NCBI GenBank assembly: GCA_966249405.1
Contig: CBINDO010000009.1
Coordinates: forward strand, 1-64,000
Source: SZUA-265 sp966249405
Lineage (GTDB): Bacteria > Myxococcota_A > Polyangia > Polyangiales > Polyangiaceae
Reading direction: 5' to 3'
Length of the DNA: 64,000 nt
In this document: positions 9,007-16,905 of the stretch, in pieces
How positions within the stretch are numbered: the stretch's first letter is position 1
Layout: every line of letters begins with the position of its first letter
Made by a program: the position numbers and the translations under genes
Notes under the pieces: model-generated
Databases searched by the model: none
What the model was told of the DNA's origin: nothing
What the model saw: the letters and a program-made list of their open reading frames with translations, nothing else

Positions 9007-10071
9007 TCAGAACGCGGTCTGCAACGAGAGCGACCCGGGGCCGACGCCAACTTGGACCTGGGATGGATCCTGTTCCGAGTCCCCACCGCCAAACGTGAGG
9101 TACGCGCTCACTCCGGCTGCGGCCAAGGCACCGACAGCAAGGATGTCGGATGCCATGAACATCCGGCGCGCGCGAGACTGCGTCGAATCGAGAGCCTCGC
9201 GACTCGCGCCAACGGTGTTACGCTGATCTTCCAAGTCAGAAGCCGCGTTCAAACCGAAGATCCCGGTAGTCACCGCGCCTGCGGCGAAGAGCCCCGCGGT
9301 GCCCCACCCGACGTACTTCCAGGTAGAAGAGCTATCGCCCTGATTCTTGACCACAATCGTCTTCTCGACGGTGCGCTCCGCCTGCATGAGCTCGAGCGTC
9401 ACGTTCACCTTCAAATCGTCCCCGCCCGCCATCGTCACCGACTTGGTGGTATTTCGAAAGCCCGTGCGCTCCACTTCGATCGAATGGCTGCCGGCGTCCA
9501 CCAGGATGGCATCCGGCAAAGGAGTGATGCCCAGCAACTTGCCGTCGAGAAAAACGCGGGCCTTGGCCACGTTGACCAAGACCGTGAGCTTGGCGGTTCG
9601 CGACTTCAACATCTCCACGTCGGCTTGAACCTCGGCCAGACGCCCCTCCTCGATCTCACCTTCGCCTTCGCTCAGGTACTGCTCGAGGGCTTGGCGCGCC
9701 TTGGCGTACTGACGGAGTTGAATACTCACCTGACCGATGTTGTAGAGCACGCGGTAATTCGCGACGAGCTCGTACGCGCGTTCGAACTCAATCACGGCCA
9801 AGGTGAAGTCGCCCTCGCTGTACAACTTGACACCGCGGTCGAAACGCCTGCGAGCCTCCTCGACGTCTGCCGGCTGAACCTGGGCGGCGGGCTCTGCCGC
9901 GGGTTGCGCTCCCGTGCCGACACTCTCACCGTTAGGCTGCGACGACGCAGCAGGCGTAGCTGCAGGCGCCGGAGCCGCTGCTGAGGCGCCAGCTTTACCC
10001 TGCGCAAACGCGGTCGGTGAAGCCAACAGGGCAGAAACCAAGCAACAGATCCATCTAAACTGGTTCAACAT
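9007..10071 (-). CDS. exported TPR and PEGA-domain protein
   Basis: 354 residues with a Sec signal (cleavage after about AFA at 23), an Ala/Pro-rich linker to about 65, a TPR-like helical block about 68-140, and a PEGA domain about 160-230 (ARVFLDGKLLGITPLP, then VEVERTGF-like). Two hydrophobic segments near 265-285 and 310-330 suggest anchoring in a membrane. It lies 24 bases after the kinase gene that also carries a PEGA domain, so the two are probably one operon and may act together at the envelope. Confidence 0.8.
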   Translation of the reverse strand: MLNQFRWICCLVSALLASPTAFAQGKAGASAAAPAPAATPAASSQPNGESVGTGAQPAAEPAAQVQPADVEEARRRFDRGVKLYSEGDFTLAVIEFERAYELVANYRVLYNIGQVSIQLRQYAKARQALEQYLSEGEGEIEEGRLAEVQADVEMLKSRTAKLTVLVNVAKARVFLDGKLLGITPLPDAILVDAGSHSIEVERTGFRNTTKSVTMAGGDDLKVNVTLELMQAERTVEKTIVVKNQGDSSSTWKYVGWGTAGLFAAGAVTTGIFGLNAASDLEDQRNTVGASREALDSTQSRARRMFMASDILAVGALAAAGVSAYLTFGGGDSEQDPSQVQVGVGPGSLSLQTAF

Positions 10072-10095
10072 AGAGCTTCGGCGAGGTCTTCAGAA

Positions 10096-11766
10096 TCAGA
10101 ACGGGTTTTGCGTATCGAGGATGCGCGTCACAGGTTTGGGAGCGGGCGCGGGTTGAGGCGACGGCGCGGGCTGCGATACGTTTACCGTAGCCGGATCGTC
10201 TGGCTTGCGCACGGGCTTGGTACCCTTCTTTTCGTTGGGCAGCTTGACTTCCGGGGCGATGGTAGCGGTGGTCGTCGCAGATACTGCCACAACCGGCACC
10301 TCTTGTTGCTGCAGCTGGTAACTGACGTCCTGAGACTTGTCGAACTGCAGGCGTTCCACGCGCGTCAGATAGTCCTTCTTGGCGATCATCACTTCGCGTA
10401 CACGGTCGTCCTTTTCCACTTCGATCGTGAAAGGCGTCTCTCGCGTCTCACCGTCGATGGTGACCGTCGCGTGTTCGGGATTGGTCGAGACGCGAATCTT
10501 CACCTTCTCCGATGGTTTGACCGACGTGACTACGACAGCGGGCGCTGGCGCAGGTTGTGCGTCAGTGGGCGGGCGGGTGACTAGGAACACCGCCGCGGCC
10601 GCGACTGCTCCCAATCCTACGGCCCACGGCCAGATCGGTCCCCGCCCTTCCGCGGGACGCGGCGGGGTGCTGACGCCAGGCGCGCTCGACTCTCCGGTTA
10701 CGCCCGTCGCCTTTCCGCCATCGCCACTTTGCGAGCCCGTGCTGAAGTCGCCGCTGTCGAAACGCTCGATGGCGAGTTCGATGAGCTCGTTGCGCGCACG
10801 GATCGAGTCGCCCAACGCATCCATTACCAGACGCGCCACCTGCGTTTCACCAACCAGTGCACTCTGACTGATGAGCCACGCCTCGAGCTCCTTCTGCATC
10901 TCTTCGGCTGTTTGATAGCGCGACGCAGCTTGTTTACTCAGAGCCTTGAGCACGATCCTCGCGAGCTCTACGGGGTAGTCGGGCACGAGGTTGACGGGAG
11001 ACTCGACCTCTTGCTCCAAAATCTGATAGAGCGTCGAGAGAGCGCCGTCACCTTGGAACGGGCGTCGACCCGTGGTGCACTCGTAGAGCACGCAACCGAG
11101 AGCGAAGATGTCCACGCGCCGGTCGACGAGCTTGGACGTGAGCTGCTCCGGCGCCATGTAGTTGAGCTTGCCCTTGACCTCACCCGTCTCGGTAGGACGG
11201 TGAATTTGTCCTTGGGCTTTCGCGACACCAAAGTCGGCGAGGCGAACGTGACCTTGCGATGACAGCAGGATGTTCTGCGGCGTGACGTCGCGATGAACGA
11301 CGTTGAGCGGCGCTCCGCTCTCGTCCTCGAGCTCGTGGGCGGCGTGCAGACCCGCGCACACCTTGGCCACGATGGCAGACGCCATGGTGGGTTCGAGCAC
11401 ACCACCGGGCTGACGTTTCAGGACCTCGAGCAGAGTGCCGCCATCCGACCACTCCATCACCAGGTAGAGCACGCCCTGCTCTTCACCGAGTTCGTAGACC
11501 CCACATACGTGAGGGTGATGGATGAGCGAAGCGATGCGAGCCTCGTCAAGAAAGACTCGCTCGAACTCGGCCGTCTGCGCACCTTCCGTGAGGGCGGTCT
11601 TGATTGCTACCAGTCGCTGCAATGCACCGAGCTGACGTGCAGCCCAAACTCGCCCCATCCCACCACTACCGACTTGTGCGAGAAGCTGATACTGCCCTAG
11701 AGTGTCCCCCACATTTGGTAACTTGGGTCCCTCATTAAACTCCGCTTGTGTTTCGACTGGCGCCAC
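10096..11766 (-). CDS. transmembrane Ser/Thr protein kinase with extracytoplasmic PEGA domain
   Basis: 556 residues, GTG start at 11766 (no better ATG before the kinase core). Hanks-type kinase domain about 24-300: glycine loop GSGGMG, Lys56 (VAIK), catalytic HRD with Asp160 and Asn165, DFG at 178-180, APE equivalent MAPEQ. One transmembrane helix near 383-403, then a PEGA domain (about 425-490) and a Pro/Lys-rich tail. All catalytic residues are present, so it should be active. It is divergent from a second, soluble kinase 103 bases away and co-directional with a TPR/PEGA protein. Confidence 0.9.
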   Translation of the reverse strand: MAPVETQAEFNEGPKLPNVGDTLGQYQLLAQVGSGGMGRVWAARQLGALQRLVAIKTALTEGAQTAEFERVFLDEARIASLIHHPHVCGVYELGEEQGVLYLVMEWSDGGTLLEVLKRQPGGVLEPTMASAIVAKVCAGLHAAHELEDESGAPLNVVHRDVTPQNILLSSQGHVRLADFGVAKAQGQIHRPTETGEVKGKLNYMAPEQLTSKLVDRRVDIFALGCVLYECTTGRRPFQGDGALSTLYQILEQEVESPVNLVPDYPVELARIVLKALSKQAASRYQTAEEMQKELEAWLISQSALVGETQVARLVMDALGDSIRARNELIELAIERFDSGDFSTGSQSGDGGKATGVTGESSAPGVSTPPRPAEGRGPIWPWAVGLGAVAAAAVFLVTRPPTDAQPAPAPAVVVTSVKPSEKVKIRVSTNPEHATVTIDGETRETPFTIEVEKDDRVREVMIAKKDYLTRVERLQFDKSQDVSYQLQQQEVPVVAVSATTTATIAPEVKLPNEKKGTKPVRKPDDPATVNVSQPAPSPQPAPAPKPVTRILDTQNPF

Positions 11767-11869
11767 GGTGATTGAAAGTTACTATAGTCTATGAGACAGC
11801 GAATTGCCGCCCGTTCTTTAAAATGAATTACGGATGGACGGCCGCAGTCCGTAGAGCTGGTAGGTACCT
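11767..11869. promoter_or_regulatory. intergenic region between divergent kinase genes
   Basis: A 103-base, comparatively AT-rich gap that must hold the promoters of both kinase genes. The AT-rich stretch about 11770-11830 is the likely promoter zone for both strands, but no confident -35/-10 pair can be assigned. The rightward gene uses a TTG start with a weak GGTAGG-like leader. Confidence 0.35.
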
Positions 11870-13195
11870 TTGACAGCAACGAATGAACCCATCGACCAGG
11901 CCGACGAGCTATTTCAGTCTGGCAACCAGGTAGGGCGATATCGGTTAATCGGTCCACTCGCGGCTGGCGGCATGGCGCACATCTGGGCGGCGCGTAACGA
12001 ACAGAACCGTTTCGCGCGCACCATCGTGCTCAAGGTGATTCGTTCCGAGTTCGCGGCTGACGAAGAATACCGCCGCATGTTGGTCGATGAAGCGACGGCG
12101 GCAGCGGCGATTCATCACCCCAACGTATGCGAGATCTTCGAGCTGGGCTCGCACCGCAACGCCCTGTTCATCGCCATGGAGTGGGTCGCAGGAGACTCGC
12201 TGTCGGGCGTGCTCAAGCAATGTAACCCGAAAGGACTACCCCTTCCGTTGGCCGCGCGCATGATCGCCAATGCCGCAGCCGGGCTACACGCCGCTCACGA
12301 AGCCGTGGGGCCGGACGGCTTGCCTCTCGGCATCGTGCACCGAGATATCTCACCGCAGAACATCCTGCTGTCGGTCAGTGGTCAGGTGAAGGTATCCGAC
12401 TTCGGTATCGCCAAAGCCCGCGATCAGCTGCACGCCAAGACCAGGACGGGGAACATCAAGGGCAAGTTTGCCTACATCCCGCCCGAACAGGTCAAAGGCG
12501 CGCCGGTCGATAGGCGCGCCGACATCTACGCGCTCGGGGCCGTGTTGTATGTAACGGCTACGGGTGTACGCCCGTTCGGCAGTGGGGCTCAATCTGCGCT
12601 CTCCAAAATCATCCGTGGGGACTTTCCGAAGCCTCACGAGGTGGTACCCGGCTTCGACCCCTCCTTCGAGCAGATCATCCTCAAGGGCATGGCGTACAAC
12701 CCCGACGTGCGGTACCAAACGGCGGACGAGTTCCGAGCTGCGCTGGAACGGTGGCTGGCACAGCGCGGGGAGGTGGTCACGGAGACCGACATCGCGCGCG
12801 CGGTGAAGTCGCGGTTGAGTCCCTCCGCCTCAGCGCGGCTGCAGGCACTTCGCGTTGGACCAGAGGCGTTGCAGCGGCTCGCTCGAGAGAGCATTACCGG
12901 CTCGCTCACGACCGAAGGCACGCCCTCACATGCCCAGGAGGGAAGTCACGCAAAGAAGAGCGCGACTCCCACCCCCCGAACCGCTGACTCACCGCCGCCC
13001 CAAGTTGCCGGGGATAAACGCGTCGCGCCGAAAACCGTCTCCCAGACCCCGCCACGGCGCAGCTTCCACCCGCCGCCGGAAGCCCCGCAGCTGGCGGACG
13101 AGGTCCCCACGCGTCGTCCTCCCGCGCAGGGCGGCACCCCGTCGTCCCCCAAACCTCGTTGGTACGAGCGGTTCGCTCCCAAGCGCAATCAATAG
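11870..13195 (+). CDS. soluble Ser/Thr protein kinase
   Basis: 441 residues, TTG start at 11870; the next ATG lies within the kinase glycine loop and would destroy it. Hanks-type domain about 23-290: AAGGMA loop, Lys55 (IVLK), HRD with Asp159 and Asn164, DFG at 177-179, PPEQ. No transmembrane helix; residues about 345-441 are Pro/Thr/Ser/Lys-rich and probably disordered. Kinase core and activation segment look intact. Its divergent neighbour is a membrane kinase of the same family. Confidence 0.9.
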   Translation: MTATNEPIDQADELFQSGNQVGRYRLIGPLAAGGMAHIWAARNEQNRFARTIVLKVIRSEFAADEEYRRMLVDEATAAAAIHHPNVCEIFELGSHRNALFIAMEWVAGDSLSGVLKQCNPKGLPLPLAARMIANAAAGLHAAHEAVGPDGLPLGIVHRDISPQNILLSVSGQVKVSDFGIAKARDQLHAKTRTGNIKGKFAYIPPEQVKGAPVDRRADIYALGAVLYVTATGVRPFGSGAQSALSKIIRGDFPKPHEVVPGFDPSFEQIILKGMAYNPDVRYQTADEFRAALERWLAQRGEVVTETDIARAVKSRLSPSASARLQALRVGPEALQRLARESITGSLTTEGTPSHAQEGSHAKKSATPTPRTADSPPPQVAGDKRVAPKTVSQTPPRRSFHPPPEAPQLADEVPTRRPPAQGGTPSSPKPRWYERFAPKRNQ

Positions 13196-13293
13196 CGCCT
13201 CAGTAGTGCGCCCTGCACTCCGCACACCGCTTTCGAGCGTCAAAACGAGCCTCGCTTCGACCACCGTCGGGTTTGCGATTGCGGCGTTTGGGG

Positions 13294-13313
13294 GGGTGCA
13301 CTAATGAGCACCC
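13294..13313 (+). promoter_or_regulatory. start-codon-adjacent hairpin of ilvD
   Basis: A 6-base stem, GGGTGC at 13294-13299 pairing with GCACCC at 13308-13313, ends one base before the ilvD ATG at 13314. It would cover the ribosome-binding region. A similar GGGGTG/CACCCC stem precedes cimA. Regulation of translation is inference. Confidence 0.4.
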
Positions 13314-15179
13314 ATGCCCGCATACCGCAGTCGCACCTCCACCCACGGCCGCAACATGGCAGGCGCGCGCGCTCTTTGGCGCGCGACCGGCATGAGCGAG
13401 AGTGACTTCCAAAAGCCGATCATCGCCATCGCGAACAGCTTCACACAGTTCGTCCCCGGACACGTCCACCTCCACGACGTCGGGCAACGCGTCAAGAAGG
13501 TGATCGACGCGGCTGGCGGTTATGGCGTCGAGTTCAACACCATCGCCGTCGATGACGGTATCGCGATGGGGCACAGCGGCATGTTGTATTCGCTGCCTAG
13601 TCGCGAGTTGATCGCCGACAGCGTCGAATACATGGTCAACGCGCATTGCGCCGATGCGCTCGTGTGTATCTCCAACTGCGACAAGATCACGCCGGGTATG
13701 CTGCTGGCCGCGATGCGTTTGAACATCCCGACGATCTTCGTCTCGGGAGGCCCGATGGAGGCAGGCAAGGTCGCCGGCACTCACAACCGTGATGGCAAGA
13801 AGGTGATGCGCAAGTTGGATCTCATCGATCCGATGATTGCAGCGGGCGACAAGAACGTCAGCGACGAAGAACTGCTGAGCCTCGAGAGATCCGCGTGCCC
13901 GACGTGTGGTTCGTGCAGCGGGATGTTCACCGCCAACAGCATGAACTGTTTGAACGAAGCGTTCGGGTTGGCGCTCCCGGGCAATGGAACGATCCTGGCG
14001 ACGCATGCCATGCGCTGGGAGTTGTTCGAAGCATCGGGGAAGCGCATCGTGGAGCTCGCGAAGGCCTACTACGAGAAAGACCAAGCTTCCGTTCTGCCCC
14101 GCGCCATCGCGACGTTCGAAGCCTTCGAGAACGCGATGACCCTAGATATCGCCATGGGCGGCTCGACCAACACCGTCTTGCACATCTTGGCGGTCGCGGA
14201 AGAAGCCGGAGTCAGCTTCACGATGGCCGACATGGACCGCTTGTCGCGCAAGGTTCCAAACCTGTGCAAGGTCGCGCCATCCTCTCACTACCACATCGAA
14301 GACGTGCACCGCGCTGGGGGCATCTTCACGATCCTGGGAGAGCTCGATCGCGCCGGATTGCTCAACCGCAACGTTGGAACAGTACATGCCTCGACGCTTG
14401 GTGAGGCCATCGACCAAAACGACGTGCGGCGCAGCACGTGCGCAGAAGCCGCGAAGAGGCGAGCCCTGGCGGCGCCCGGTGGCGTGCGCACCACGGTCGC
14501 GTTCTCCCAAGATACCTATTTCGAGGGACGCGACGACGACGCGAGCGCTGGCTGTATCCGTGACTTGGAGCACGCCTATAGCCGCGACGGTGGCCTCGCC
14601 GTGTTGTTCGGCAACATCGCTCCCGAAGGTTGCATCGTCAAGACTGCGGGCGTCGACGATTCCATCTTGAAGTTCACGGGTCCGGCCCGGGTTTTCCACT
14701 CGCAGGACACGGCTTGTGAAGCGATCTTGGGTGATCGCGTCAACGCTGGCGACGTGGTCGTCATAGTCTACGAAGGACCCAAGGGTGGCCCCGGCATGCA
14801 AGAGATGCTCTACCCCACCTCCTTCTTGAAGTCGAAAGGCCTCGGCAAAGCGTGCGCGTTGGTGACCGACGGACGTTTCAGCGGCGGCACGAGCGGGCTG
14901 AGCATCGGACACGTCTCACCAGAAGCCGCAGAGGGTGGCGCGATCGGCCTGGTGCGAGAAGGTGACGCCATCGTCATCGACATCCCGAACCGTCGCATCG
15001 ATCTCGACGTCTCGGAAGCGGAGCTGACCGCACGCCGAAAGGCCATGGAGAGCATGGGCGCGGCGGCCTGGAAGCCAGAACGCGAGCGACACGTCTCGCA
15101 AGCACTGCAGGCGTACGCGCTCATGACGACCAGCGCAGCTCGCGGCGCCGTGCGAGACGTCTCCCAATTGAAGAAGTAG
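13314..15179 (+). CDS. ilvD: dihydroxy-acid dehydratase
   Basis: 621 residues, the bacterial IlvD size. Converts 2,3-dihydroxy-isovalerate and 2,3-dihydroxy-3-methylvalerate to the 2-keto acids of valine and isoleucine in the cytosol. Family motifs are clear: the Fe-S cysteine motif CDKITPGM near 122-129, the block ACPTCGSCSGMFTANSMN-type near 194-210, and the C-terminal TDGRFSGGTSG. The start at 13314 leaves the standard N-terminus (Arg-Ser-Arg, GRNMAGARALWRATG). It converges with cimA, whose product feeds the same isoleucine pathway. Confidence 0.96.
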   Translation: MPAYRSRTSTHGRNMAGARALWRATGMSESDFQKPIIAIANSFTQFVPGHVHLHDVGQRVKKVIDAAGGYGVEFNTIAVDDGIAMGHSGMLYSLPSRELIADSVEYMVNAHCADALVCISNCDKITPGMLLAAMRLNIPTIFVSGGPMEAGKVAGTHNRDGKKVMRKLDLIDPMIAAGDKNVSDEELLSLERSACPTCGSCSGMFTANSMNCLNEAFGLALPGNGTILATHAMRWELFEASGKRIVELAKAYYEKDQASVLPRAIATFEAFENAMTLDIAMGGSTNTVLHILAVAEEAGVSFTMADMDRLSRKVPNLCKVAPSSHYHIEDVHRAGGIFTILGELDRAGLLNRNVGTVHASTLGEAIDQNDVRRSTCAEAAKRRALAAPGGVRTTVAFSQDTYFEGRDDDASAGCIRDLEHAYSRDGGLAVLFGNIAPEGCIVKTAGVDDSILKFTGPARVFHSQDTACEAILGDRVNAGDVVVIVYEGPKGGPGMQEMLYPTSFLKSKGLGKACALVTDGRFSGGTSGLSIGHVSPEAAEGGAIGLVREGDAIVIDIPNRRIDLDVSEAELTARRKAMESMGAAAWKPERERHVSQALQAYALMTTSAARGAVRDVSQLKK

Positions 15180-15194
15180 ACGCGAATGGTGGTT

Positions 15195-15229
15195 CGCCCA
15201 TCGAACGTGAACGCGACGTTCGGTGGGCG
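15195..15229. terminator. bidirectional hairpin between ilvD and cimA
   Basis: CGCCCA-T-CGAACGT at 15195-15208 pairs with ACGTTCG-G-TGGGCG at 15216-15229: 14 positions including one T/G wobble, loop of 7. It sits between two converging stops (15179 and 15269), the expected place for a shared terminator. No long T-run follows on either strand, so it may act with the next hairpins. Confidence 0.6.
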
Positions 15230-15231
15230 TG

Positions 15232-15263
15232 TCCGCTGCAAAGCGGAGCAAGCGTGCTCTTGC
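15232..15263. terminator. two further small hairpins in the ilvD-cimA gap
   Basis: TCCGCT/AGCGGA with a GCAA tetraloop (15232-15247) is followed at once by GCAAG/CTTGC (15248-15263). With the 14-base stem upstream, this makes three hairpins in about 70 bases. Confidence 0.4.
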
Positions 15264-15268
15264 TGCGC

Positions 15269-16864
15269 TCAGCGGGTCTTGGCGCGGTGCACCGCGTAGT
15301 CGACGCCGTCCACGAGGGCTTGCCAGCTTGCCTCGATGATGTTCTCGCTGACGCCTATCGTCACGACCGTCTCGCCGCGGAATGCGTACTCGATGAGTAC
15401 ACGCACTTTGGCGGCGCTGCCGTCCGACGAGTTGACGACACGAACCTTGTAGTCGCTCAAGTGCAAGTCGGCGAGCTCCGGAAACGGCTGTTTGAGAGCA
15501 AGCAGCAACGCGTGACTGAGAGCGTCCACGGGACCGTTGCCCTCCGCGGCGAACAGTAACGTCTCACCTTTGACGGCGAGCTTGACCGTAGCCTCCACCA
15601 ACTGCGACACGCCTGACCCCGTACCAATACCGTGCACACGGAAGTAGTCGAGGGTGAACGCGGGCGCCCACTCACCCAAGTGCCTGCGTACCACCAGGTC
15701 GAAGCTACCGTCGGCGGACTCGTAAGAGTAACCCTGATTCTCGCGCCTCTGGATCTCATCCAAGATCCCCGCCAAGGCGTCGGGCTGGGCCTTCAGCTTC
15801 GGGTACCTGTGTTCGAGCTTCGCCAGTACGTTGCTGCGCCCGCTCATCTCGCTGATCAGGATGCTGCGAACGTTTCCGACGGTTTCAGGCGCGACGTGCT
15901 CGTAGGTGCGTTGGTTGCGCTGCATCGCGCTGACGTGCACCCCACCCTTGTGCGCAAATGCGCTCTTCCCGACGTAGGGTTGGTTGAGCGGAGCGGCGAG
16001 GTTCAGACGGTCCCAAACCGCATGACTGACCTCGGTGAGACGTAGCAGACGCCCGTCTGGCAAACACTTGCAGCCCAACTTGAGCTCCAAGTTCGCGATG
16101 ACGGACGTGAGATCGACGTTACCGCAGCGTTCACCGATGCCGTTGATGGTCCCCTGTACTTGACTACAGCCGGCTTCGACCGCAGCCAGCGTATTGGCCA
16201 CCGCCAAGCCGGAGTCGTTGTGGACGTGGATGCCGAATGCCACGTGCGGCAGGAGTTCGCGTGCCGTTTTCACTGCGCGCGACACCTGAGAGGGCAACGC
16301 GCCTCCATTGGTATCGCACAAGATGATGCGTTGAGCCCCGCCCGATGCTGCGGCTTTGAGCGCAGCCAGAGCGTACGCCTCGTTTTCCGCAAAGCCGTCG
16401 AAGAAGTGTTCGGCGTCGAAGAACACGGGGCGCCCGGTTGCCGTAACGAGGTAACTCACCGAGCTTTCGATCATCGCGAGGTTGTCCTCGAGTGTCACCC
16501 GCAACGCCTCGGTGACGTGCAAATCCCAGGCTTTACCGAAGATGCAGCAAACGTCGGCATGCGCGGCGACCAACTCGCGCAGGTTCGGGTCCTGATCGGG
16601 TGCGTTCTTGCTGTGACGGGTAGAGCCGAACGCAGATGTCTTCGCCCTGCTCAGGCCGAGTTTACGCACCTCTTCGAAATACTTGGCGTCCTTGGGATTC
16701 GAGCCAGGCCACCCGCCCTCGATGTACGCGACGCCCAGCCAATCCAGCTGCGTCGACAACGCCAACTTGTCCGCCAAGCTCAGATTGACGCCGAGCGCTT
16801 GACCGCCATCCCGGAGGGTGGTGTCGTAAACTTCGATGAAGCGCGCGGGGCTCTGGACGGACAT
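15269..16864 (-). CDS. cimA: (R)-citramalate synthase
   Basis: 531 residues, the length of the CimA branch of the isopropylmalate-synthase family. Condenses pyruvate and acetyl-CoA to citramalate, the first step of threonine-independent isoleucine synthesis. The catalytic barrel begins VYDTTLRDGGQ, has the metal-binding HVHND motif near 206-210 and GIGERCGN near 237; the C-terminal ~150 residues form the allosteric dimer domain where isoleucine feedback acts in the family. Homocitrate or 2-isopropylmalate synthase are less likely because the block GGWPGSNPKD is typical of CimA. It starts 41 bases after the tubulin-like gene ends on the same strand. Confidence 0.92.
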   Translation of the reverse strand: MSVQSPARFIEVYDTTLRDGGQALGVNLSLADKLALSTQLDWLGVAYIEGGWPGSNPKDAKYFEEVRKLGLSRAKTSAFGSTRHSKNAPDQDPNLRELVAAHADVCCIFGKAWDLHVTEALRVTLEDNLAMIESSVSYLVTATGRPVFFDAEHFFDGFAENEAYALAALKAAASGGAQRIILCDTNGGALPSQVSRAVKTARELLPHVAFGIHVHNDSGLAVANTLAAVEAGCSQVQGTINGIGERCGNVDLTSVIANLELKLGCKCLPDGRLLRLTEVSHAVWDRLNLAAPLNQPYVGKSAFAHKGGVHVSAMQRNQRTYEHVAPETVGNVRSILISEMSGRSNVLAKLEHRYPKLKAQPDALAGILDEIQRRENQGYSYESADGSFDLVVRRHLGEWAPAFTLDYFRVHGIGTGSGVSQLVEATVKLAVKGETLLFAAEGNGPVDALSHALLLALKQPFPELADLHLSDYKVRVVNSSDGSAAKVRVLIEYAFRGETVVTIGVSENIIEASWQALVDGVDYAVHRAKTR

Positions 16865-16868
16865 GACC

Positions 16869-16887
16869 GGGGTGCTTAGAACACCCC
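16869..16887 (-). promoter_or_regulatory. start-codon-adjacent hairpin of cimA
   Basis: GGGGTG and CACCCC (16869-16874 and 16882-16887) form a 6-base stem with a 7-base loop ending 4 bases before the cimA ATG (16864). It could act as terminator of the upstream gene or hide the cimA ribosome-binding site. No T-run is present. Confidence 0.4.
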
Positions 16888-16905
16888 GCCCGAGCGAGCA
16901 AGCGC

